64,000 nucleotides of DNA from Schlegelella_A sp036263655 (GCA_036263655.1 DATAGP010000062.1:84486-148485); one strand, 5' to 3'; numbered from the stretch's first letter, positions 9,294-18,004 are shown. The notes: generated by a model not told the origin, from the letters alone. Numbers and translations: made by a program.

Positions 9294-9435
9294 TTGGTTA
9301 CGTAGCGCCCTGTTCAAGCGTGCTTTGAATGATTGCGTTGAGATGCTGCCACCCGAGACATTGGCTGAGGTGTCGAGACGATGGCCGGAGCGTGAAGACT
9401 GGATCACTGGACAAGTGCCCACTAAGGTTCTCTGA
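9241..9435 (+). pseudogene. C-terminal fragment of an unidentified gene
   Basis: From about 9256 the frame reads YVPNVRDQHDWLRSAL and continues as a credible protein C-terminus (DCVEMLPPETLAEVS, REDWITGQVPTKVL) up to the stop at 9435, without a recognisable N-terminal part. It begins exactly where the RepA-like gene loses its family-like sequence, in another frame. I read this as two gene ends joined by a deletion inside the island. The parent family is unknown to me. Confidence 0.45.
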
Positions 9436-10024
9436 GCACGCGCTTGGGTAAAGTCTCGTACCTCACTTCGACTATTGCTGGCAACAGTCGATCTATAAAT
9501 CGGACTTCCAACTCCTCTGCTACGGTTTGTGAACCGGCGCAAAGAAAGCTTCCGCAAGGAGCTAAGGTTTGGTCATAAAGTAGCCGCTTATAAAGGCATC
9601 ACGGCCAAGCGGTGATAGTGTCGATCGGCGTAGCCTGCTAGAGCCCAGTGCTTGAGCGGGTTGGCCAAGGCATCTAAACCCCGTTTTTCGACAGTAGGTC
9701 CGGCTTCGACATGAGCTGAACGACACGGGCGAACTGCGGCGGGGCCGCGGCGCGTCTCAGCCGCCTCGCGGAGTTGTTGTGACAGGCTCGGCCCTGCTCG
9801 AATCAGTTATGCAGAAACGGCCTGCTTTCCCTGACTGGCGCGACCCTCGACGGGCCGCCATAGCTGCGTTGTCCGGGTGCGTTCCACCGTTCTCCTGTCC
9901 AGCCGATGCAACTATCTGCTTCATTGCGGATAACCGTCCATCGGTCACGGTTGGAAGGCCGCCGAGCGCTCCGATAAAGGCACCATTGGCTTTTGACCAC
10001 TTTCGCGATCGGGAGCGACGTTCG
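9436..10024 (+). other. 589-base stretch without a convincing gene
   Basis: Lower-GC sequence between the gene fragment and the P-loop gene. Several short frames exist on both strands but none has recognisable protein sequence or a good ribosome-binding site. The open frame before the P-loop gene (from 9779) is taken as non-coding because a strong start lies at 10025. The last 50 bases probably hold the promoter and Shine-Dalgarno of that gene. Confidence 0.5.
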
Positions 10025-10522
10025 ATGCCATACCTTGCCGTTACGACACTTGGGAATAGGAACTCTGGGAAGTCCCGGACGTGGAACACGCTCTTCGGCG
10101 CGACAGTCAAGACCGGAAAGCTTGAGCGCAAGCTCTATCTGAACAAGGCGCAGTACGTACAAGCTTTTTTGGTTAGCGGCTCTCCCCAGGAGCGGGACGA
10201 ATACGTTGGGGACATCATTACGGTTGAAAAGCCGAATTTGGTGTTGTGTTCAACGCAATACACGTCCTCTGTGAGGGACACATACGAGTTTTTCTTCAGT
10301 AACGGATATGAAGTTCACGTGCAGTGGCTCAATCCCGGTTACTCGGATGCCAGCCGCTCCGACGACGAACTAGAACTCCTTCCCTATCTACTGCGCAAAG
10401 GCGCGACAGTGCAGATGCGGGATGGCCGTTCAGATCCGCGCGGTCGGGTACAAGACCTGATCAAGTCCGTTCTCGGTTGGGCGTCTTTCCACGACCTGGT
10501 ACGTACCGAGTTCGAGACCTGA
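10025..10522 (+). CDS. P-loop protein of unknown function (island gene)
   Basis: 165 aa from ATG 10025, preceded by GGGAG nine bases upstream. Near the N-terminus GNRNSGKS is a Walker A-type loop (residues about 10-17), followed by a region rich in aromatic and polar residues (LYLNKAQYVQAFLVSGSP) and a beta-rich centre. It is short for a full NTPase, and I see no clear Walker B, so nucleotide binding is plausible but hydrolysis uncertain. I recognise it only as a hypothetical protein type carried by mobile elements. The pseudogene right behind it may once have been its operon partner. Confidence 0.6.
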   Translation: MPYLAVTTLGNRNSGKSRTWNTLFGATVKTGKLERKLYLNKAQYVQAFLVSGSPQERDEYVGDIITVEKPNLVLCSTQYTSSVRDTYEFFFSNGYEVHVQWLNPGYSDASRSDDELELLPYLLRKGATVQMRDGRSDPRGRVQDLIKSVLGWASFHDLVRTEFET

Positions 10523-10529
10523 CAACGAA

Positions 10530-10781
10530 CCTCGGAACCAAGGAAATTGCTGCAGCATTTCGCGACGAGCGGGTGTCGGCTACACGAGCCGATTTCTGGT
10601 GTGGTGAAGTGAACGGTAAGAATCGGATGGGAGGCATGAGCGGATACCGGCGCTACGTGGTTGAGCTACATGTAGATCCGCAGTTGGCCGAGTTGGACAA
10701 GCATACTTTGACTCGGTCGACCGCGAGCCGACAGACGAATCCGTGCGCTTCGCCGCCTATTGGAACGGGTACTGCCAGTAG
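10530..10781 (+). pseudogene. Frameshifted remnant of a small island gene
   Basis: Two frames together make one sensible protein end. The first part, in the frame that holds DFWCGEVNGKNRMGG and SGYRRYVVEL, runs to about 10700; the second part, one base back, reads AYFDSVDREPTDESVRF, then AAYWNGYC and stops at 10779-10781. The composite CGEVNxKN...GG...YFDS...YW layout is like small secreted or membrane-associated hypothetical proteins with a conserved CGxVNxKN motif. No start codon is visible in the overlap with the preceding gene, so the N-terminus is missing too. Function unknown; certainly inactive as it stands unless the shift is a sequencing error. Confidence 0.6.
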
Positions 10782-11359
10782 GCGCGCCACATGTTTGATG
10801 CGCTCAGCGGTTGCGCACTCGCGTGACACTTGACCTCGGCACACATGCGGGACCCGATGCGCTGCGAGGCGAACCCGCTCACAGACCGTAGTCGAAGCGA
10901 TGAGCACCAAGATTCTCGGACTCCACGGATTTCGAACTATTCCTTGGGCACGACGATAGATCACGCCGCACGCCTTGCGCTTCGCAAATTCGATGTGCAA
11001 CTGCGCGCAAGTTAGCGAGGGGTTTACCGACCCGCCCGGATCGCACCGAGAGGGTGTGCTGGGGTCAAGTGCGTCCTCCTCCGGAACGGCTGGCGGAATT
11101 TGCCGATTCTGGGGCCCGAGCGCATTGAGAGCGCGCTGGTAGAGAGACCGTCGCGCGTTCGACCTGGTGCTATCGCGTCGTCTCGTTCCCACTCGCCGAC
11201 GTCATCACGTACGGGAAGATCCTGCCAGGTCAGACATGGCTCAAAAGGTGTACGTTGTGCGCCCACATTGATAGACGGTCGAAGCTGGCTCAGTTGTCTG
11301 ATGAGCTTTGATGTGAGCCGGCGCAGAATTCACGGCCTATCTAATGAGCCGGAGCCTTC
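10782..11359 (+). other. 578-base stretch without a convincing gene
   Basis: Frames on both strands (for example a minus-strand one ending at 10653 and another from 11266) have no family-like sequence, no consistent codon use and no ribosome-binding site. The stretch lies directly upstream of the serine recombinase and could contain its recombination site, but I found no clear inverted-repeat crossover site by eye. Confidence 0.45.
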
Positions 11360-11962
11360 ATGTCTCACTTGGCGTACTTCCGCTGCTCTGGTCCGGAACA
11401 GTCGATCGAATCGCAGCGCCATGCGATGCTCACGAAATCAGGTGCGGAGCAATTCAACGAGGAGTTCACAGACGAGGGAGTGAGCGGGGCAGTTCCAGCT
11501 GCAAAGCGCCCTGGCTTCGCTCGTCTGCTCGCCTATTCCCGCAAAGGAGACGTGATCCACGTCTATGCGGTTGATCGCCTCGGACGCGATGCGCTCGACG
11601 TGCAAGCCACCGTACGCACGCTTCTTGAGAAAGGCGTTGCCGTAGAGGTCCACGGACTAGGACGCATTTCACGCGGCGTTGGCGAGCTCATCCTCGCGGT
11701 GCTCGCCCAGGTTGCCGACATGGAGCGTCTCCGCATCCAAGAACGGACCGAGGCGGGCCGGGCGAAGGCACGGGCCGCTCTTATCGAGACAGGGAAGACC
11801 CACCGAGGCAAAGCCTCAATGGGTCGCCCCAAAGATCACGATCCTTTTGAGATCGCTCAGTGGCGCCTTGAGGAGTCAGCGAGCATCAGCGCCACCGCTG
11901 AACACTTTGGATGCTCGCCAGCGACGGTCAAGCGATATTGCGCGATCGCTTGCGCCACGTAG
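11360..11962 (+). CDS. Small serine recombinase (resolvase/invertase family)
   Basis: 200 aa. The catalytic domain has YFRCSGPEQSIESQ at the N-terminus, where the serine after RC matches the nucleophile position, RPGFARLLAYSRKGD, and the family block VYAVDRLGRD with the arginine of the active site. The helix after it (MERLRIQERTEAGRAKAR) is the E-helix that binds at the crossover. Residues about 170-197 (SASISATAEHFGCSPATVKR) are a C-terminal helix-turn-helix. It could resolve or invert DNA at a res/dif-like site; such enzymes are common in transposons and plasmids. No transposase is near, so it may be a leftover of a lost element. Complete frame, start ATG 11360 without a strong ribosome-binding site. 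Confidence 0.88.
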   Translation: MSHLAYFRCSGPEQSIESQRHAMLTKSGAEQFNEEFTDEGVSGAVPAAKRPGFARLLAYSRKGDVIHVYAVDRLGRDALDVQATVRTLLEKGVAVEVHGLGRISRGVGELILAVLAQVADMERLRIQERTEAGRAKARAALIETGKTHRGKASMGRPKDHDPFEIAQWRLEESASISATAEHFGCSPATVKRYCAIACAT

Positions 11963-12072
11963 GTGTTCATTCGCGTGGCCACGCGTGTCGAATCGCGGCT
12001 GCTTGACCATTGCAAGCACGCCGCGGCGGCGCGTGAAACCCTCCCGTAGCATTGGCGCACCCAACATCATCG

Positions 12073-15000
12073 ATGGGCATGTCGGAACGTGACCTAGTCT
12101 TCTTTAGCTACCGCCACGACAAGGATGGCGAGCGCTGGCTCAAAGCATTGCGCAGCATGCTGGAGCCGTACGTGCTGGATCAGCAACTGATCACTTGGTC
12201 TGACCACGACATCCGCACCGGCGAGCAGTGGCACGGTCGCATCCAGTCGGCTATCGAGCGCACGCGCGTCGCGGTGCTGCTGGTCAACCAGGCATTCTTC
12301 GGCTCCACGTACATCCGGCAGCATGAGCTGCCTCGCTTGGTCGAAGACGCCCGAGCCGGGCATCTCACGCTGGTCGTCGTCGTTGTCGGCTTTGTAGATC
12401 GCGGGCTGATGGACGCACACGGACTCTCGGCCTTCCAGGCCACCGACTCGCCGGATCGGCCCATGAACGGGCTGCGGGGCAGCAACCTCGACAAGGCCTT
12501 AGTTGCGGCCGCCATCAAGGTGCGCGAAGCCTATGTCGCCGTGTGCGAACGGGGGACCGTGGCGGCTCCGATGGCGCACGCCCTGCGGCGTGGCGACGCG
12601 CCGGCACTACTGCCGTTTGAAACAGCGCCAGGACCGCTGCTCGGTGTGCCCCAGTACGACGGCACGCGCTTCGTCGCGAGGCCGGACGACATTGCTGTGC
12701 TGCGCGAAATCTTGGTCCGAGGCACAGAGCTGGCGCTTGGTGTTACCTCGGCCGGACCCGGCCTAGGCCTGCATGGCATGGGCGGCATGCGCAAGAGCGT
12801 CCTGGCGCTGGCGCTTTGCCACGACGATGCGGTCCGCCGCACCTTTACCGACGGCATTGCCTGGGTCGCGCTCGGTCAGACGCCGGACCTGCTAGCCGTG
12901 CAAAACCGCCTGCTCCGGCTACTGGATTCACAAACGCAGCCTGCCGAGACGCTGGCCGAGGCCAGCATGCGTCTGCGCCAGACGCTGCAGGATCGCCGCG
13001 CGCTGCTTGTTGTCGACGACGTCTGGGATGCCGAGCACGCGCTGGGGCTGGACGTGGGGCAAGGCCGCAGCCGGCTGCTGATGACCACACGCGATGCCAC
13101 CGTGCTCTCGCTGGCCGGCGCGCGGATCTATAGCCTCCAGCGCTTGCCGCAGGCCCTGGCGCGCGACCTGATTGCGCTGCGCGCGCGCTGCGGAGTGCGC
13201 GAACTGCCGCCCGAAGCGGACGAGATCATCGAGCACACTCGCGGCCTCCCCCTTGCACTGGCGCTAGCCGGCGCACAAGTCGCTGACGGCGTGAGCTGGA
13301 CGACGCTCGTGGACGAACTGCGGCAGGGGCACGTTGACTTCCTGGATCACGCCTACGGAAGCATCTACGCGTCGCTGGGCCGCAGCGTCAATGCGCTGGG
13401 CACGCGCCATTGCGAGCGTTACCTTGACTTGGCGGTGCTCCCCGAGGATGAAGCGGTGCCGATGACCGTGGTCGCGCCGCTGTGGCAGCTCCGAGGCAAC
13501 CTGTCGGCGGCGCAGACCGAGCAGCTGCTTGTGCGGCTGGACCGGAAGGCGCTGCTGACGCTGACGGACAACGGTGCGGGACGGACCGTGGCGCTGCACG
13601 ACCTGCAGCTGGACTTCGTGCGTTGGCGGGCGTCGATCCAGCCGCGCTCCATCGGGCGTTGCTCGACGCCTACCGGCCCGCCGAAAGAGCCACGCCGGAA
13701 GGCAGCCGGTGGTCCTTGTTGTCTCCAGACACCCCCCATCTCTGGCCGCAATTGGCGATGCATCTATCCGCCGCCGGTCTAGAGAGCGAACTGGAGGACA
13801 TGCTGCTCGATGCCGACTGGATCCGCGCGCGAATGGCCGTCGCGACAAGGTCCAAGGCGGCCAGCGCGTTGCCGACGTCGCCGCGCTGTTGCGTGATCTC
13901 GAACACGGGTCGGCGTCGCCCGAGGTGCGGCGGCTGAAACGGGCCCTGCAAGTGTCGGCACACCGCCTGATCCGGCATCCTGATGGACTGGATCAGCATC
14001 TGCATGGCCGGCTGGCGCGCGATCAGGGACGCCTCGGTCGTCTAGCCGCCGCGTGCGTGGCGGAACTTCACGCGCGGGGCCCCTGGACGCTTGGTCGTCC
14101 GGGGCTCGCGGCACCCGGAGCGACGGGAGCCGCCCTGTCGGGTCACGGGAGCGCCGTCGATGGCGCGCTGTTGCTGCCCGACGGCCGCCGCGCCCTCTCG
14201 TGGTCCGACGACGCACGCTGCGCCTGTGGGACCTCGAGGGCGCCGCCGAGCCCCGCGTGCTCACCGGCCATGAAAGCCCGGTGAGAGGCGCGCTGCTGCT
14301 GCGCGACGGCCGCCGAGTGCTGTCGTGGTCGCGCGACCACACGCTGCGCCTGTGGGACCTCGAGAGCGCCGCCGAGCTGCGCGTGCTCGCCGGACATCCG
14401 GACCGCGTGAACGGCGCACTGCTCCTGCCCGACGGCCGCCACGCCCTGTCGTGGTCCGACCGCACGCTGTGCCTGTGGGACCTCGAGGGCGGCGCCGAAC
14501 CCCAGGTGTTCGCCGGCCATGAGGACAGGGTCAACGGCGTGGTGCTGCTGCCTGACCACCGCCGGGCTCTGTCCTGGTCCCGCGACCACACGCTGCGCCT
14601 GTGGGAGATCGAGGGGGACGCCGAGCCCCGCGTGTTCGCTGGGCACGAAGATTGTGTGAACGGCGCACTGTTGCTGCCCGACGGCTGCCGCGGGCTGTCG
14701 TGGTCCGACGACCGCACGCTGCGCCTGTGGGAGATCGAGGGTACTGCCAAGCCTCGCGTGCTTGCTGGGCACGAGGGCCCGGTGAATGGCGCGCTGCTGT
14801 TGCCCGACGGCCGCCGCGCGCTGTCGTGGTCCGACGACCGCACGCTGCGCCTGTGGGACCTCGAGGGAGTTGCCACGCCCCGCGTGCTCGTCGTCGGGCG
14901 GGAGGACTCGGTGAAAGGCGCGCTGCGGCTGCTCGACGGCCGCCGCGCGCTGTCGTGGTCCGAGGACCGCAAGCTGCGCCTGTGGGACCTTGAGAGCGTC

Positions 15001-16128
15001 ACCCAGCCCCGCGTCCTTGCCGGGCATGAGCGCTCGGTGATCGGCACGGTGCTGTTGCCCGACGGCCGTCGCGCGCTGTCGTGGTCCGATGACCGCACGC
15101 TGCGCCTGTGGGACCTCGAGTACGCTGCCAAGCCCCGCGTACTCGCCGGACATGAGAGCCGGGTGAACGGAGGGCTGCTGCTGCCCGACGGCCGCGCGCT
15201 GTCGTGGTCCCGCGACCGCACACTGCGCCTGTGGGACCTCGAGAGTGGCGCTGAGCCCCGGGTTTTCGCCGGACATGAGAGCTGGATCAACGGCGCGGTG
15301 CCGCTGCCTGACCGCCGCCGGGCTCTGTCATGGTCCCGCGACCGTACGCTGCGCCTGTGGGACCTGGAGGGCGACGCCGTGCCCCGCATGTTCGTCGGGC
15401 ACGAGGACTGTGTGAACGGCGCGCTGCTGTTGCCCGACGGCCGCGGCGTGCTGTCGTGGTCCGACGACGGCACACTGCGGCTGTGGGACCTCGAGGGCGC
15501 GGCCGAGCCCCGCGTGCTCACCGGGCATCGGGAGTGTGTGAACGGCGCGCTGCTAACGCCGGACGGCGGCCGCGCCCTCTCGTGGTCCGGCGATCGCACG
15601 CTGCGCCTGTGGGACCTCGAGAGCGGCGCTAAGCCCCGCGTACTCGTCAGGCATAAGAGCCAGGTGATCGGTGCGGTGCTGCTGCCCGACGGCCGCCGCG
15701 CGCTGTCGTGGTGCCACGACCGCATGCTGCGCCTATGGGACCTCGAGAGCGGCGCTAACCCGCGCGTGTTCGCAAGTCATAAGGAGCTGAGCGCGCTTAG
15801 GGCTCCGCAGGTTCGCGCCGTGCTCTCGACGCTCGAGAGCTACGGGATGGGACGCCTTGTGGTGGGACGCAAAGGCCACCCGACGCGGTTCGAGTGGGCG
15901 GTTGCACAGAACGTCCTGCCCGCTCGCCAGGCGTCTGAACCAGATCCGGCAGATCAGTTCTCCCCAGCAGGTGGCGAAGTGCTGCGCGCGAAGAACGCTT
16001 GCCTTTGGATCGTGGAGCTGTCAAAGAAGCGATTCGCCAACGTGGTCTTGCCGGCCGACGTCAGCCCCGCCGAACTCCGCGTTCTGCTCGACTATTGCGA
16101 GGCGCAGGCAGAGGTCGCGGGCGAGTGA
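12073..16128 (+). pseudogene. TIR-NB-ARC-WD40 protein (NLR-like STAND), three frameshifts
   Basis: One gene spread over three frames. N-terminus: TIR domain (VFFSYRHDKDGERWL; putative NADase glutamate in HEL, codon 12325-12327). Then NB-ARC: Walker A GMGGMRKS at 12775-12798, Walker B LLVVDDVWD, LLMTTRD, GLPLALALAG and a winged-helix region ending LHDLQLDF. Near 13618 the frame slips to ALHRALLDAYR...LWPQLAMHL, near 13845 to VADVAALLRDLEH, near 14211 back to the first frame. Then 13 WD40 repeats and a ~115-residue non-WD40 tail. Bacterial proteins of this type bind a phage or stress signal through the repeats, oligomerise and activate the TIR NADase. In Walker A the glycine before the lysine is arginine (codon 12790-12792). 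Starts at 12052 (TTG), 12073 or 12079 are possible; none has a clear ribosome-binding site. As written the gene is not translatable whole. Confidence 0.85.
14141..15774 (+). repeat. Thirteen tandem WD40 repeats (about 126 bp each)
   Basis: Units start with GH (GGTCAC, GGCCAT or GGGCAC) at 14141, 14266, 14392, 14515, 14641, 14767, 14896, 15022, 15148, 15271, 15397, 15523 and 15649. Spacing is 126 bp in most cases, with 123 or 129 in three and 125 in the first, where one base is missing. The consensus is GHE..VNGALLLPDGRRALS, then WSDDRTLRLWDLE. The near-identity of units implies recent duplication or gene conversion and is typical of beta-propeller sensors in bacterial STAND proteins; 13-14 units could make two 7-bladed propellers. 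Confidence 0.92.
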
Positions 16129-17012
16129 TGGGTCGGCATGCAATACGCGTCCACATGCCCAAGGTCGCCGAAAGGCCCACGCCGGCGCGGGTGCGGGGCA
16201 GCCTCGCGTTCACCGTCGAGTCCTGCCTGAAGTCGGACCCCGACGCCGACATGTTCTGGATGCAGACCAGTCTGGTCGATCTGCGCTGGGGCGATCGCCC
16301 GAACCCGGCGGCTGATCTGCGAGGCCGGATGAAGCAGGTGCGCGAGCGCGCGCACGCCTGCAGCGATGCCGACGGCCTGGGCGAGTTCCGGCGCTGGATG
16401 ATGGCTGGCGCCGCCCCGGCGATGTCGCTGGTCCTGCTCGTTCCCGACCGCGATCCCGAGTCGTTCGAGCGTGTCAAGGTCACGCTAATGGCTCTGCTCG
16501 AGAACACCTGGCGCAGGGTGGCGCTTCTCGCCGTGGTGGCGCGCGATCCCTCGAGCTGGGGCGACCTGCTCGCTGTGGCTCCTTCGGTGATACGCATCGT
16601 GCATTCGGGTGACGGGCCTGGGCAGCTCGAGGTGGCGGCAAACGCCATGTTCCTCGCCTGTGCCTCGCTGCATTCGCAAGTCCTGCTTACATGCACGGAC
16701 TACGAGGACATCGACGCCTGCCTGGGCGACGCAGGTGCGCCGGGCCGACTGGTCATCGCCGACTGGAACGCGGAGTCGCAACAGCTCCACGTCGAGCCTT
16801 CCGACGCGGCTGCCCTGCAGGCGTCGTCGCGCGCGTTCGTTGCGCCGCTGTGGCCCGACGCGACCATGCGCTCGCTCAGCAGCCTGTCGCGTGAGATTCG
16901 CCACTTGGGGGGTCGCCACCGCGACCTAGTGGTCAGCGCGAGCACCGAGTTCTTCAACGGCTCCGACTCACCACCTCGATCGTCGATGGTAGTCGTCGCG
17001 TGCCGACCCTGA
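16128..17012 (+). CDS. Unknown protein coupled to the TIR-NB-ARC-WD40 gene
   Basis: 294 aa. The ATG shares its A with the stop codon of the NLR-like gene (TGATG at 16126-16130), a strong sign of translational coupling. The protein is soluble, without signal peptide or membrane segment. Visible features are MFWMQTSLVDLRWG near residue 45, a hydrophobic strand SLVLLVPDRDP, a second one VALLAVVARDP and LACASLHSQVLLTC, which suggest an alternating alpha/beta fold. I do not recognise the family, and no catalytic motif stands out. Position makes it a candidate partner, regulator or substrate of the NLR-like protein. Codon use matches the preceding gene. Confidence 0.65.
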   Translation: MGRHAIRVHMPKVAERPTPARVRGSLAFTVESCLKSDPDADMFWMQTSLVDLRWGDRPNPAADLRGRMKQVRERAHACSDADGLGEFRRWMMAGAAPAMSLVLLVPDRDPESFERVKVTLMALLENTWRRVALLAVVARDPSSWGDLLAVAPSVIRIVHSGDGPGQLEVAANAMFLACASLHSQVLLTCTDYEDIDACLGDAGAPGRLVIADWNAESQQLHVEPSDAAALQASSRAFVAPLWPDATMRSLSSLSREIRHLGGRHRDLVVSASTEFFNGSDSPPRSSMVVVACRP

Positions 17013-17046
17013 GTTCCCCGTCGCTTATCAACAGTAGGAGTTCACC

Positions 17047-17550
17047 ATGCCCGCACGCTTAGAGACCATGACCGCTGACGAAGCCGCACGACGCTTCAAC
17101 GCACATCTGCTCGACTTCCCGTTTCTCAACGAGTGCGTCATCGTGCGGAGCCGTACCGGTCGGATCACCACCGCCCTTCGCGTGACGGTGGACATGAGGA
17201 AGCTGCCCACGACAAAGTCCAATTTCGAGGACGTGGAGGAGTTGAAGACGGCCTTTCGCGAGTTCATCGTCGAACCCGAAACGGGTATCCGCACCGAGGT
17301 CTGGAGTCGTCCGGCCTGGGGCGAGAAGCTGAATAGACGGGAGGATGGCCACACGAAGCTCAAGACCCTCCGGCGAGCCGCCGACCCGAATCTCCAGGGT
17401 GAGCGCGCCACGGCGTCGGTCAAGCGTACGCTCAAGGCGGTGAAGGCCACAAGCAAGCTGGACGCGGGTCCCTACGCCAAGGCTGTCGTGGCCGCCCTTG
17501 CTCAGGTGATCCCGCGCCGGTTCATCAAATCGGCGATTCGCGCGCTGTGA
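17047..17550 (+). CDS. Unknown basic protein downstream of the NLR-like operon
   Basis: 167 aa with a good ribosome-binding site (AGGAG at 17036-17040, six bases before the ATG). N-terminal half: ADEAARRFNAHLLDFPFLN, then a beta-like RTGRITTALRVTVDM. C-terminal half is lysine/arginine-rich (TLRRAADPNLQ, SVKRTLKAVKATSKL) and ends IPRRFIKSAIRAL, compatible with nucleic-acid or membrane-surface contact. No family recognised. It is 34 bases after the previous gene on the same strand, so it may be the third gene of one operon with the NLR-like protein. Confidence 0.6.
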   Translation: MPARLETMTADEAARRFNAHLLDFPFLNECVIVRSRTGRITTALRVTVDMRKLPTTKSNFEDVEELKTAFREFIVEPETGIRTEVWSRPAWGEKLNRREDGHTKLKTLRRAADPNLQGERATASVKRTLKAVKATSKLDAGPYAKAVVAALAQVIPRRFIKSAIRAL

Positions 17551-18004
17551 TTCTGCGCCGCATCCGTCGGCATGTAGGCGTCCTTCTGCATCAACTAAGA
17601 CTGGTCGCAAGCCGAGTGGCCGAAAGCCGACATGCTCAAGGAGTGTTTGCGATCCATCGACATGTCGCGCCTAAGGCAGGTCATGCTGCCCAGCGACCGC
17701 TACTTGATGGAAGTTGATAGTGCTGCTGCAGCGCCCATCATGAGCATCACCTCATCATCAGCGCTCGTGGTGCTGATCATGCTGACGCCGATGATGATCA
17801 TCATCATCATCATGATGATCATGGTGCGGCCCGCTCGGCGTGGGCACGACGGCAAGCTCGGCGTCCTCTGGCTTGATTGCTTCGCTCGCCTGTTTGCCGT
17901 GCCACCCACAGCCTGCGGAAGCATCGCGCGAACGCAGGCCGCGGCGCTTCGTCGGACGGTTGAATGCCCATCGATATCTCCAGAGCTACAAATTTTCCTC
18001 TCTG
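17551..18004 (+). other. 454-base stretch with an ATC/ATG-rich repeat; no firm gene
   Basis: A plus-strand frame from 17632 to 18066 would encode a peptide with the hydrophobic run ALVVLIMLTPMMIII, but the run comes from a trinucleotide repeat (17791-17824) and the rest has no protein-like pattern. The minus strand gives a similar low-complexity frame. I regard both as chance frames. The stretch separates the NLR-like operon from the hipBA promoter. Confidence 0.5.
17791..17824. repeat. ATG/ATC trinucleotide repeat with a palindromic core
   Basis: About 34 bases of ATG and ATC units. The first 14 bases, ATGATGATCATCAT, are a perfect palindrome, and a second partial one follows. It may be a binding site, a slippage-prone tract or simply low complexity; nothing in the sequence decides. 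Confidence 0.6.

Noticed and set aside
10653..11192. 180-codon minus-strand frame in the island
   Set aside because: No recognisable sequence, overlaps the pseudogene with conserved motifs on the plus strand, and has no ribosome-binding site.
13779..15725. 648-codon open frame on the minus strand opposite the WD40 array
   Set aside because: Its sequence repeats with the 126-bp period of the sense repeats (RSHRRSVRSRDHDSARRPSG-like units) and has no independent protein features; it is a by-product of repeated GC-rich codons.
14141..15774. CRISPR-like regular repeats
   Set aside because: The 126-bp units are coding WD40 blades without unique spacers; there are no cas genes.
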